64,000 bases of DNA. It comes from Candidatus Woesebacteria bacterium (lineage in GTDB: Bacteria > Patescibacteriota > Microgenomatia > UBA1406 > GWC2-37-13). The position numbers were made by a program, and so were the translations under genes. The notes beneath the pieces are model-generated. The model was given only the letters and a program-made list of their open reading frames with translations, had not been told where the DNA came from and did no database searches. The DNA lies in NCBI GenBank assembly GCA_020429045.1, contig JAGQLS010000003.1, positions 1 through 64,000 on the forward strand. The letters are read 5' to 3'. Below are positions 18,118 to 26,847 of this stretch, in pieces (the stretch's first letter is position 1; every line of letters begins with the position of its first letter).

Positions 18118-20250
18118 ATGAAAAAAATAATACCACACCTCATCCCTTTATGTATACTCATACTTATTTCTGTTATCGTCCATCATGTATGGTTTTTTAA
18201 CCTTTCTCCTATTACGCAGGGCGATTGGGGTATTGACTATGCAGAAACCATCAAAGAGTATATCGCTCTCCCCAGTATTTGGACGAGTAGCTTTGGACTT
18301 GGAGATATAAATCTGGGCATATCGTTTTGGCCTTTTCTATTTTCGATGGGTTTGGCAACAAAGCACTTCTTTCTTTCTCCTGCTCTATCTGAGCGGTTAT
18401 TCATTCTTTGGCCAGTTGCTCTTTTTACACCTATATTTACCTATTTTTTGGCATATTATATCCTTAAATCGCGGGTTGCATCTATGGTGGCAGGGGTTGT
18501 GTTTACATTTAATACTTTTCTGATGATTTCTCGAGGAGGCCCGCTACTTCTACACATCTCTATGACGTGTGTGCCACTATTTCTCCTTTTCTTTATGAAA
18601 ACCCTTGAAACGAAAAAGGTGGATCTTGCAATTATTACGGGTCTCATCGGCTTCCCAGTAAGTTTTTTTGAATTCCGAATGTTTTACATTGCTGTGTTGG
18701 TTGTGGGAATATATACGGTATATTTTTTTATTACTAATAGCGAAGAACTAGGTTTGAAAACGATTACTAAAATGAGTGCCCTTGCACTAATTGCCTTAGT
18801 CATTCCGATTTCTTTTAACGCTTATTTGTTCCTTGGTTTACAAAATGTCCATGTTCTTACTAGTAACGAAATCTTTAATAGAGCTTTGTTTGGCGCTCCT
18901 TATATTAAGCTCATCAAAATTATGAGCATGTTCCAGTACGATTGGACCGGGGGGAGAATTGAGCCCTGGGTTGTCCAGCCGATTCTTCCTCAATTTTTTT
19001 TGGTTCCATTGCTGGCATTTATCGGTTATTTTTTGTATCGAAAAGACAAAAAAATAACTTTTTTTGCACTTCTTGCCTTGTTAGCGATCTTGTTGACGAA
19101 ACAAACCAAACGACCATTTACAGAGCTCTATCAATGGTTATTTGATAATATGCCGGGTTTTAATGCATTTCGTGAATCCGGAAAATTTTCCTATTTTATT
19201 GCATTATCCTACAGCATACTAATTGGTGGACTAGTAAAATATTTTTTGCAAAAAACAAAAAACGCGCGCGAAAAATACATAACATATTTTTTTGCATTAA
19301 TCATAGTGATTCTGTTTCTCTCTTTTGCAAAACCGCTATTCACTGGGGAACTGCGAGCGTTATTTGTTCCGCGTACTAGACCTCAAGACTACATCACGCT
19401 GAAAGAATTTATCATCAATCAGCCTGACTATTTCCGTGTTTTGTGGGTTCCAGGTAATTCGCGATGGGGGATACGACTTGCAAATCATCCTGAAATGAGT
19501 AACTATTTTATGAATCAGAACTCATGGAGCGATTCTCTTTTAGCGCAAAACGGTGGAGTCTATAATATTTCTGCGATCTATGACATTGCATTTTCAAACG
19601 ATTTACTTGACCGTTCTTCAATAAAATATGTTGTCATTCCTCTCGAAGATAAAGAAAATGATAATTTTTATCGATATATGGGGGATCGAAAAAAATTTAT
19701 TGAACAGATTGAGTCGTTTGATTATCTTCACAAAATTGATATCGGCACCAGAGAAGTACTTGTTTATGAGAATGATGATTTTCGACCTCATATCTATACA
19801 ACGAGTCAAAAAGAGACGCTTGGAAAGAATATTCCATATCAGCCGATAGGTTTTGAACGAATCAGTGCGACAGAATATCGAATCCATATAACCGATGTGA
19901 AAGAACCGTTGTATATACATTTTTCTGAGAGCTACCATTTCGATTGGAAGATCAGAATAGGAGAGTTTCACTGGTATGATGTCTTTTTTCAATCAAACTT
20001 TTTTTTGACAGATAAGGATCATTTCCAAAATGATGCCAAACTGAATTCGTTTTTTATAAATCCTGAAGCAATCTGTAAATCAAACGATAATTGTAAAAAG
20101 AGTAAGGATGGATATGATATAGATTTAACAATCTATTTTCGTGCACAAAGTTATGTCTATGCTGGCTTAATCATAAGTGCTGGAGTATTTATGCTTTGTG
20201 TATCATATCTTGGATATGTATTATTTAAATGGAAGTTACAAAAAGATTGA
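18118..20250 (+). CDS. Large GT-C-type membrane glycosyltransferase (YfhO-like), paralogue of 6253-8934
   Basis: A 710-residue protein with about 11 transmembrane helices in the first 420 residues, an acidic first loop (GDWGIDYAETIKEY), a soluble C-terminal part and a final membrane helix. The DYFRVLWVPGNS segment and the overall layout match the 893-residue protein at 6253. GT-C enzymes transfer sugars from polyprenyl phosphate on the outer face of the membrane. It is transcribed alone, between two oppositely oriented genes. A partner polyprenyl-phosphate sugar synthase is the GT2 at 21544. Confidence 0.65.
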   Translation: MKKIIPHLIPLCILILISVIVHHVWFFNLSPITQGDWGIDYAETIKEYIALPSIWTSSFGLGDINLGISFWPFLFSMGLATKHFFLSPALSERLFILWPVALFTPIFTYFLAYYILKSRVASMVAGVVFTFNTFLMISRGGPLLLHISMTCVPLFLLFFMKTLETKKVDLAIITGLIGFPVSFFEFRMFYIAVLVVGIYTVYFFITNSEELGLKTITKMSALALIALVIPISFNAYLFLGLQNVHVLTSNEIFNRALFGAPYIKLIKIMSMFQYDWTGGRIEPWVVQPILPQFFLVPLLAFIGYFLYRKDKKITFFALLALLAILLTKQTKRPFTELYQWLFDNMPGFNAFRESGKFSYFIALSYSILIGGLVKYFLQKTKNAREKYITYFFALIIVILFLSFAKPLFTGELRALFVPRTRPQDYITLKEFIINQPDYFRVLWVPGNSRWGIRLANHPEMSNYFMNQNSWSDSLLAQNGGVYNISAIYDIAFSNDLLDRSSIKYVVIPLEDKENDNFYRYMGDRKKFIEQIESFDYLHKIDIGTREVLVYENDDFRPHIYTTSQKETLGKNIPYQPIGFERISATEYRIHITDVKEPLYIHFSESYHFDWKIRIGEFHWYDVFFQSNFFLTDKDHFQNDAKLNSFFINPEAICKSNDNCKKSKDGYDIDLTIYFRAQSYVYAGLIISAGVFMLCVSYLGYVLFKWKLQKD

Positions 20251-20284
20251 TCAATATGTTTACTCCTTACTTTTTAATAACTCA

Positions 20285-21538
20285 TTAATATGAAGACAAA
20301 AATTGTTTAGCTGTTTCAATAACATATCTCATCATCTCATTTGTAATCCCCGGGAAAACCCCCATCCAAAAGGCCTGATTCATCACACGATCAGCATTTT
20401 CTAACGTGCCAATAACGCGCTTTTGCTTGAGACTAAGATACGCTGGATGTCGCAAAAGATTTCCTGCAAATACATTGCGCGTGCCAATCTGATGAGCCTC
20501 CAAATATTCGGTTAAATCATTGCGCGAAAACGGTGCTTGCTCTTTGACGATAACAGGAAAACCAAACCAACATGGATCTTCTTTCTTTGTTATTTCAATA
20601 AGTTGGAAAAATTGGGGATATTGCGAAAAAAACGTATAGAGTTTCTTATAATTTTCTTTTCTTTTTTTAATAAATGAGGGGAGTTTTTTGATTTGTGCAC
20701 ATCCAATAGCCGCTTGAAAATCGGTGAGCTTTACGTTAAACCCTATCTGAGAGTAGGTATATTTGTGGTCGTATCCTTGAGGTAATTCGCCCAATTGCCA
20801 GCCAAACCGCTTGCGACAGGTATTGTCCTGACCGGTGTCGCACCAACAATCACGACCCCAGTCACGAAACTGCCTAACAGACCGATGAATGAACGGATTA
20901 TTCGTTATGATCGCGCCACCCTCACCCATAGTCATCTGGTGAGCCGGATAAAAACTATATGTTGCAATATCACCAAACGTGCCGACCAGTTTGTTATTAT
21001 ACAAAGAACCTAATGCGTCGCAGCTATCTTCGATGAGCCAAAGATTGTGTTTTTTTGCAAGATAGGTCAATTTCTCAAGGTCAAACGGTATGCCAAGCGT
21101 GTGTGCAATCATTATGAGTTTTGTTTTTTTAGTGATTGCTTTCTCGATTTGGTCAACAACAGCATTGAGAGTTTTAAGATCGACATCGACAAATACCGGT
21201 ACCAATCCAAACTGAATCCCGGGATTGACAGTGGTAGGAAAACCAACTGCTGCGGTTATATATTCGTCTCCTTTTTTGAGCGCGCGATCGCCAAACACAG
21301 ATGAGGTGAGAGAATAAAGCGCGATGAGGTTTGCAGACGAACCAGAATTTACTAATGTCACGCATTTACTACCGGTAAAGATTTTAAATTTTTTTTCAAA
21401 TTCCTTCACAAATCGTCCTTCGGTCCACCAACAATCTTTTGCAGCTTCTACGGCGTTGTTGATTTCTTCTTTGTCATATACTTTGCCAGAAACTGGTACA
21501 TAGGTTTTCCCGGGAATAAATGAATTCTTTTTTTTCAT
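20285..21538 (-). CDS. rfbH: CDP-4-keto-6-deoxyglucose 3-dehydrase E1 (PMP and [2Fe-2S] enzyme)
   Basis: A 417-residue DegT-fold enzyme with His200 in place of the PLP lysine (SFYPAHQMTMGEGG). It carries Cys173, Cys231, Cys233 and Cys241, which is exactly the C-x57-C-x-C-x7-C arrangement described for the [2Fe-2S] site of Yersinia E1 (RfbH/AscC). E1 uses pyridoxamine phosphate and an E3 reductase to remove the C3 hydroxyl of CDP-4-keto-6-deoxyglucose. No E3 gene is in the window. It is the last gene of the minus-strand operon, five bases after a GT2 gene, with rfbF and rfbG at the operon head. Confidence 0.92.
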   Translation of the reverse strand: MKKKNSFIPGKTYVPVSGKVYDKEEINNAVEAAKDCWWTEGRFVKEFEKKFKIFTGSKCVTLVNSGSSANLIALYSLTSSVFGDRALKKGDEYITAAVGFPTTVNPGIQFGLVPVFVDVDLKTLNAVVDQIEKAITKKTKLIMIAHTLGIPFDLEKLTYLAKKHNLWLIEDSCDALGSLYNNKLVGTFGDIATYSFYPAHQMTMGEGGAIITNNPFIHRSVRQFRDWGRDCWCDTGQDNTCRKRFGWQLGELPQGYDHKYTYSQIGFNVKLTDFQAAIGCAQIKKLPSFIKKRKENYKKLYTFFSQYPQFFQLIEITKKEDPCWFGFPVIVKEQAPFSRNDLTEYLEAHQIGTRNVFAGNLLRHPAYLSLKQKRVIGTLENADRVMNQAFWMGVFPGITNEMMRYVIETAKQFLSSY

Positions 21539-21543
21539 GCAGA

Positions 21544-22479
21544 TTATGTTTTATTGATAATTTCATCGATAATATATATCGGGCGAGCTTTCGTTTCCTC
21601 CACGACTACTTGAATGTATTTACCAATAATGCTTATTGCAAGTAGCTGAATGCCACCAAAAAAGACAATGGAAACAAGAATCGTCACCGCACCTTTGATT
21701 GGATTTCCAAAAAAAAGAAAAAGTAACAGATACCCAATGATAAACAGAAAAGAAGCGATGACAAGTAAAAATCCAAAATAAATCATAATATCAAGAACTA
21801 GATAAGAAAAACCAAAAATACCTCGCTCCGAATGCTTGATGTATTGATACAAATTGTACGAGCTGATGCCAAACTGTCGCTTCTTGCGCTTGTAGTGCAC
21901 ATATGCCGTTTTGAAACCTACCCATGCACGGAGGCCTCGATAAAACCGATATTTTTCCGGTATTTGCGCAAGTGCATGCATGACTTTTTTGTCTATTAAA
22001 CCATATGATCCAGCATTTATAGGAACTTCTATATTTGAAATTGACTTAAAAATTTTATAAAACAATTTTCTCGCTGCAGTTATCAATGCAGGATCTTCAA
22101 TTTTGTCTCGTATACCAAGTATAATCTGATAGCCCTGTTCCCACTTGTGAATAAACGTAGCAATTAAGCTAGGTGGATCCTGCATGTCTGCCTCATAAAA
22201 AATGAACGCATCTGCAGTCGAATGGTCAAGCGCTGCCTGACCGGAAGCCTCTGGTCCAAAATTTCGCGAAAGAAAAATGCCGGTGACGCGTGTGTCTTTT
22301 TTCACCAATGAGTTGATACGGTCTCTTGTTCTATCATTACTTCCATTGTCAACAAATATAAATTCAAACGTGTAATTTTTAATTTTAGATGTTGTTTGTT
22401 TTAACAATGTGTATGCTTTTTCAACATTCTTTTCTTCGTTGAAGCAGGGGATACCTATTGAAATACGTTTTCTTTTCAT
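21544..22479 (-). CDS. Polyprenyl-phosphate glycosyltransferase (GtrB/DPM1-type GT2)
   Basis: A 311-residue GT2 protein with ISIGIPCFNEEKNVEKAY, FIFVDNGSNDRT and the DxD-like motif YEADMQDPP near residue 97, the QDPP being typical of the DPM1/GtrB/ArnC group. Two transmembrane helices follow near residues 225-275. These enzymes load a sugar onto undecaprenyl phosphate, and the product is used by GT-C or GT39 proteins on the outer face, several of which are encoded nearby. It is coupled to rfbH and has its own promoter upstream. Confidence 0.87.
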   Translation of the reverse strand: MKRKRISIGIPCFNEEKNVEKAYTLLKQTTSKIKNYTFEFIFVDNGSNDRTRDRINSLVKKDTRVTGIFLSRNFGPEASGQAALDHSTADAFIFYEADMQDPPSLIATFIHKWEQGYQIILGIRDKIEDPALITAARKLFYKIFKSISNIEVPINAGSYGLIDKKVMHALAQIPEKYRFYRGLRAWVGFKTAYVHYKRKKRQFGISSYNLYQYIKHSERGIFGFSYLVLDIMIYFGFLLVIASFLFIIGYLLLFLFFGNPIKGAVTILVSIVFFGGIQLLAISIIGKYIQVVVEETKARPIYIIDEIINKT

Positions 22480-22502
22480 AGAAATACAAACAACTGAAAA
22501 CC

Positions 22503-22531
22503 ATTATATCAATAATGACTTGCATATGTAA
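22503..22531 (-). promoter_or_regulatory. Internal sigma70-type promoter for GT2-rfbH
   Basis: On the minus strand TTACAT (22531-22526) is followed after exactly 17 bases by TATAAT (22508-22503). The ATG of the GT2 gene (22479) lies 23 bases beyond the -10 box. The 110-base gap it sits in is the largest inside the minus-strand operon, so GT2 and rfbH can be expressed separately. I see no terminator in that gap. Confidence 0.6.
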
Positions 22532-22589
22532 CGAAAACAATTGAAATGAACTGTCCAATCTTTAGGCAGAAAATAGATGAGACAATTTT

Positions 22590-23480
22590 TCATCGTTTCA
22601 CGTATATTTTGTTTTTATCAATAGTATATTTCCGCTTTTCGTACCATGTGTATAATTCTTGTATTGCTTGATTCATTGGAGTAAATGTGAATGGACCTAT
22701 TTCCTTCAGTAGTCGAGTATTATCCCCACTATATTCTCTACCCATTCCCTTCTTTTTTACCTTCACTTTCAGTTTTTTTCCTGAAACAGCAATAACTTTC
22801 TGAGCGAGAGTAACCAAATCGTGTGTTTTACCAGAACATACATTGAAGTGTTTGTGTTTTGGTTTTTTTGATCCAACGAGTAATTCTATTATCTTGACAA
22901 GGTCATTGATATAAAGATAATCAAAAGTAATATTTTGATTAATGATGATATCCATGCCATATAAAGCAAAACAAATAGCGTTCGAAATAAAACGTAAGCG
23001 CCACTCTTCATATTTTCCAAACAAACCAAAAATACGCAAATCGTAAATATTGGGTGAACTTTTTATGTACTTCGACATAATATATTTTGAAAATCCATAA
23101 TCATCTATGGGAACATGATTGTCAAAAAAATCTTCAGGCGCCTTGGGAATTATATATCGCTTGTCGTATTCTGCTCCTGAACCAAAATAGATCATCTTGC
23201 CGTAGGAAGTGTGATTGCGGGCAAGATTGAAGAACATGCGTAAATTATTGTGTAAAACCATTGATTTATCTTTTTTTGATGTAAGAGTGGCATCATGAAT
23301 TGCACAGTGAATAACGATATCAAATTCATACTTTTTTAGATATGCTTCTACTTTTTTCTCGTCTAACAAGTCCAATTCTTTTGAAGATGGAGCAGATACA
23401 TTGTAGTTTTTTTTAAAAAATTCGTTTAGATTTTTCCCGATGAAACCGGAACCGCCCGTGAGAAAAATTCTCTTTTTCAT
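22590..23480 (-). CDS. NAD-dependent nucleotide-sugar reductase/epimerase (extended SDR)
   Basis: About 297 residues from the ATG at 23480, with GGSGFIGKN near residue 9, catalytic YGFSK near residue 140 and GSGAEY upstream of it. It sits downstream of the YerE-like enzyme and the P-loop kinase in the CDP-sugar operon. In yersiniose synthesis a YerF-type reductase follows YerE, so this SDR is a candidate for that step; a 3- or 5-epimerase role is equally compatible. A TATAAT box 6 bases before the ATG supports this start over an in-frame ATG six codons upstream. Confidence 0.78.
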   Translation of the reverse strand: MKKRIFLTGGSGFIGKNLNEFFKKNYNVSAPSSKELDLLDEKKVEAYLKKYEFDIVIHCAIHDATLTSKKDKSMVLHNNLRMFFNLARNHTSYGKMIYFGSGAEYDKRYIIPKAPEDFFDNHVPIDDYGFSKYIMSKYIKSSPNIYDLRIFGLFGKYEEWRLRFISNAICFALYGMDIIINQNITFDYLYINDLVKIIELLVGSKKPKHKHFNVCSGKTHDLVTLAQKVIAVSGKKLKVKVKKKGMGREYSGDNTRLLKEIGPFTFTPMNQAIQELYTWYEKRKYTIDKNKIYVKR

Positions 23481-23486
23481 GCAATG

Positions 23487-23492
23487 ATTATA
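23487..23492 (-). promoter_or_regulatory. -10 box giving a leaderless start
   Basis: TATAAT on the minus strand ends 6 bases before the ATG at 23480. It lies at the end of the upstream kinase gene and would allow separate leaderless expression of the SDR gene. No -35 box is evident. Confidence 0.45.
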
Positions 23493-23497
23493 CTGCA

Positions 23498-24097
23498 TTA
23501 TGGATCTTGTGGTGTAGAAGTTGTCAGCGATTCTAAGGAGTCAAAAATGTTTTGCGATAATTGATCAAGTGGCGCTTGAGTGTCGAGGATTGATGGCTCG
23601 GCAAAAGTAATGGATGTATAACTTTTATGAGCCCACCGATATTTTTCTATTGTGTCAATGGTGTGATGCACTCCGCTTGCTCTTCGAGAGTCGATACGTC
23701 TCTTTATCTCTTCTTCGTCCGCGGTGAGCTGAAAAATTCTTATCTCTATGCCTTGTTCTTGTAGTTTGCCATATAACTCTTCTAAAGGTTGCTTGAATTC
23801 TGCTCTTGAGAATGTACCGGTAAGCAGGGCTGGTGTGCCATTTTGCAAGGTTTCTGAAGCTCGCCGGCAAATAGTCTGGTATGCAGTAACCATTTGGTTC
23901 GTTTCAGGATCGGGTTCTAAAAGTCCCGTTTTGGGAAATAGTTCCCAGCGGGTTATGTCTACATCAAAAAGTGTTAAATTGGATTGTGCGGATAGAATAT
24001 CACCTAATGTTGTCTTCCTAGACAGTGGAGGACCACACAAAACGAGAACAAAAGGTTTATAACTTTTTATATTCTCGCTAATATCATTTTTTTTCAT
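23498..24097 (-). CDS. P-loop kinase-like protein (AAA_33 type)
   Basis: A 199-residue P-loop protein with Walker A GPPLSRKTT near residue 22, a following FDVDITRW acidic segment, and a late arginine-rich stretch (IKRRIDSRRAS) like the LID of small-molecule kinases. It sits 3 bases after the YerE-like gene. AAA_33 proteins phosphorylate diverse small molecules or nucleotides; APS kinase is excluded because that domain is present elsewhere in the operon. The substrate is unknown, and a sugar or sugar-nucleotide is a guess from context. Confidence 0.72.
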   Translation of the reverse strand: MKKNDISENIKSYKPFVLVLCGPPLSRKTTLGDILSAQSNLTLFDVDITRWELFPKTGLLEPDPETNQMVTAYQTICRRASETLQNGTPALLTGTFSRAEFKQPLEELYGKLQEQGIEIRIFQLTADEEEIKRRIDSRRASGVHHTIDTIEKYRWAHKSYTSITFAEPSILDTQAPLDQLSQNIFDSLESLTTSTPQDP

Positions 24098-24100
24098 CCA

Positions 24101-25774
24101 TTATTTTCCTCTCAATTTTCCAGCGCTCCATTTCGCAAGCATGGGTTGTGCAGGATCTATAAATAATTCACAAACAATAGGGCCTTTATGTTTTTGCACC
24201 TTTTCGACTTTGTGCAAATCTGCATCGCTTGCTATTTTGACATAGTCAAAACCCCAGGCTTTGGTAAGTTTTTCAAAATTGGGGAAGCTCACGCCAGATG
24301 CAGGGTCTGCGGCAAATACTTTTTTAAAGTAATTTGTGTGCGTAGTACGAATAGAAAAGTATCCATTGTTATTCCAAATATAGAGTTTGATTGGTAGTTT
24401 GTGGTGTAAGACGGTTTGCAGCTCTTGAATGTTGAGCATAAGCGATCCATCTCCTTCCATGCAGACCACTGGTTGTTTGCCCGATGCGATACACGCCCCT
24501 ATTGCATATGGCAAACCCGAACCCATGTGGCCCAACCCTGCGTTGGTAAGAAAGCGTTGCCCACGCTTAACCCTGAGTGCTTGGTGTGGTCCAACGCTTG
24601 CCATACCGTCTGCTGTAGTTACGTGATGTCCATCAAGGTGTTTGCTGAGCTCTTCCAAAAATGCGTATATGTTCACATATCCTTTTTTTGGCGTGTAGCG
24701 ACTGGGGTCAATTGCTGGAACATCAATATCCCACCGATTGAGCGTAAGATCTTGGTTATACAATTCCTCAAGAAATGTTTTGGCGTCTGCGTGGACCGCA
24801 ACATCAGTGTTAATCATTTTTTTGTGAAGTTCATTTTCATCGATATCTACCATGATGACTTTTGCCTGAGTGGCAAAATTTTCATAATCGTATGAAGTTT
24901 GGGTAAGCTGCATGCGCTCTCCTACAACGAGAAGCACATCACAATTATCAATTGCCCAATTAGCCGGCTTGCTGCCGGGCACTCCTTGACGACCGAGATA
25001 CTGTGGATATTCGTAGGTTACCAAATCATCACACGTGAAAATCGTTGTTGCTGTGTTGATATTAAGTTTTTTCAACACCTTCCACAAAATTTCCTCGCCA
25101 CCCCCTAGCCTGATTCCGTTGCCAACCAATAACATCGGGCGTTTGGCATTTTTTAACATATCTACAATGGTTTTCATGGGGATCTTGTTGCTTGTTGTTT
25201 GGGAGAAAAAAGCAGGAAAGTATCCGCGTAGGTTCTTGGGGTCTACTTCTGCGGTTTGAATATCGAGCGGAATCTCAACCCACGATGGTCCGGGGCGTCC
25301 ATGGGTTGCAAGATACACTGCCTTTTCAAGATGATAGCGGATATCTTCGGGGTGTTCAACTGTCTCGGCATACTTGCTCATGGGTTTTACCATATCTATG
25401 ACGTTGAGTTCTTGAAATCCTGTAGCTCGTACCATTTGACCGCCATTATTCTTGCGCGGAGTAATGTTGTCTGTTTTGACCTGACCGTTAATGACAAGCA
25501 TTGGTATGCTATCAAGCCAAGCGCCAGCTGCACCGGTTATTGCATTGGTGCCACCAGGACCGGTAGTTACAAACACGACACCTGCTTTATTGGTCATTCT
25601 TCCATATCCCTCTGCAGCTATTGCGGCTGCTTGTTCGTGGTGCATGCAATAGGTTTTGAGTTTCTTTGCTCTTCCTAATGAATCAACGATGTGCATGATA
25701 CCTCCGCCGGAAAGGAGAAATGCGGAATCAACATAATTCTCAACAAATTCCACAATATAATCACTCAATTTCAT
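24101..25774 (-). CDS. yerE: Thiamine-diphosphate enzyme, YerE-like (acetolactate synthase fold)
   Basis: A 557-residue three-domain ThDP enzyme. Catalytic Glu47 lies in HHEQAAAIAAEGY, and the ThDP-metal motif GDGS (441-444) is followed about 25 residues later by NNN (468-470). In this operon, with rfbF, rfbG and rfbH, the best match of role is YerE. YerE uses pyruvate to add a two-carbon unit to C4 of CDP-4-keto-3,6-dideoxyglucose, on the way to yersiniose. Plain acetolactate synthase is the alternative, but no small regulatory subunit or branched-chain amino acid gene is nearby. The specific YerE call is inference from context. Confidence 0.72.
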   Translation of the reverse strand: MKLSDYIVEFVENYVDSAFLLSGGGIMHIVDSLGRAKKLKTYCMHHEQAAAIAAEGYGRMTNKAGVVFVTTGPGGTNAITGAAGAWLDSIPMLVINGQVKTDNITPRKNNGGQMVRATGFQELNVIDMVKPMSKYAETVEHPEDIRYHLEKAVYLATHGRPGPSWVEIPLDIQTAEVDPKNLRGYFPAFFSQTTSNKIPMKTIVDMLKNAKRPMLLVGNGIRLGGGEEILWKVLKKLNINTATTIFTCDDLVTYEYPQYLGRQGVPGSKPANWAIDNCDVLLVVGERMQLTQTSYDYENFATQAKVIMVDIDENELHKKMINTDVAVHADAKTFLEELYNQDLTLNRWDIDVPAIDPSRYTPKKGYVNIYAFLEELSKHLDGHHVTTADGMASVGPHQALRVKRGQRFLTNAGLGHMGSGLPYAIGACIASGKQPVVCMEGDGSLMLNIQELQTVLHHKLPIKLYIWNNNGYFSIRTTHTNYFKKVFAADPASGVSFPNFEKLTKAWGFDYVKIASDADLHKVEKVQKHKGPIVCELFIDPAQPMLAKWSAGKLRGK

Positions 25775-25824
25775 AAAAATAGGTTAAAAATATAAATATG
25801 TAAAGTATAACAAATGTATGAGTA

Positions 25825-26811
25825 TCATCGGGTTAGCAAAAAATGAATCGCTCTATAGACTGTCTCAATAGGATGTAGTTGTTGGTCTGAATATCTATCT
25901 AAAAGCGGATATGGTTTTGATAGAAATACACCTTGAGGTATTTGATGCTTCTGTGAATTCGTAAATGTGTAAGGAAAATCCGAGTCAACCAAGATACCTT
26001 TGTCGTTTCCGTCTGGCATATCGCCGATAACCACTACTTGATTATCATTAAGAACGAGTTCTGCCATAACATGCTCAAGAGCTGCTAATTTTGGATCTTT
26101 TCCTTCAAACGAACGCGTTATATGGGCAAATGTTTCGTCTCCACGGCTTATCTGCAGATGTATATCATGGGTTTGCTCAAGATTTTTAATAATTTGAACC
26201 AATTTGTCTAAAAGAGCTGAATGTTGTTTTATAGTCTGTGGCAGTACAATGCTTATTTTAACATCCTCAGCAAAACACCAAGGATATGGACGACTTGCCG
26301 AAAGAACTTGAGGATTTATAATTTTATCCCACGACTGTGCTTTCATTTGTAAAAACATCCTTAATCCGTTGCTATTGAGCTTGTTTGCCTCAATATGTTC
26401 TTCCTTATATATTCGATTCACTTCTTGGATAATCTGTTGCACAATTTCCAATGGTATATTATGACAATATATGCGTTCAGTTTTTTTGGGGAAAATACGA
26501 TACATCATTGTACCATTACCTCCAGCGAAATATACATGCGGACTACGATCGACCGGCTGTAATAATTTCTGTAGGACAGGAACGAGAATTTGGTAGCCAG
26601 TAGCAGCTCGGGCGGAAATAATAACCAGTGATGCGAAGTGATTTATGATCTCTTGCATACACGATTTAGCAGAATCGATAGTGTAGAGATCGCTTCCTGA
26701 AGCAACAAGAGTGCCGTCGTAATCGAGCGCAAAAAGTTTCAAATCTTTTTTTGCCCGATTAAGCATTGTTGAAGTTCTCCTACTTGTTGGTCCAACTTGT
26801 TTTTTTGTCAT
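25825..26811 (-). CDS. HAD-superfamily phosphatase (type IIB, Cof/sucrose-phosphatase-like)
   Basis: About 328 residues; an ATG at 26766 is an alternative start. Motif I is FALDYDGTLV, motif II VIISARA, the lysine motif EGKDPKLAAL and motif IV GDMPDGND, all intact. A large cap domain lies between motifs II and III, as in sugar-phosphate phosphatases. It sits between the methyltransferase and the ThDP enzyme genes in the CDP-sugar operon, 50 bases before the latter. Dephosphorylation of a sugar phosphate, such as a NeuB-type product, is possible; the cap does not identify the substrate. Confidence 0.8.
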   Translation of the reverse strand: MTKKQVGPTSRRTSTMLNRAKKDLKLFALDYDGTLVASGSDLYTIDSAKSCMQEIINHFASLVIISARAATGYQILVPVLQKLLQPVDRSPHVYFAGGNGTMMYRIFPKKTERIYCHNIPLEIVQQIIQEVNRIYKEEHIEANKLNSNGLRMFLQMKAQSWDKIINPQVLSASRPYPWCFAEDVKISIVLPQTIKQHSALLDKLVQIIKNLEQTHDIHLQISRGDETFAHITRSFEGKDPKLAALEHVMAELVLNDNQVVVIGDMPDGNDKGILVDSDFPYTFTNSQKHQIPQGVFLSKPYPLLDRYSDQQLHPIETVYRAIHFLLTR

Positions 26812-26847
26812 AATACATTCAACAGTTGTAAAACTGACTATATTGAA

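Noticed and set aside
20285-21538. Annotation as an ordinary PLP sugar aminotransferase.
   Set aside because: The Schiff-base lysine is replaced by His200 and the four-cysteine Fe-S motif is intact, which defines the 3-dehydrase E1.
24416-24895. A 159-codon plus-strand frame inside the ThDP enzyme gene.
   Set aside because: The ThDP enzyme has complete catalytic and cofactor motifs on the minus strand. The plus frame is compositionally odd and lacks any motif.
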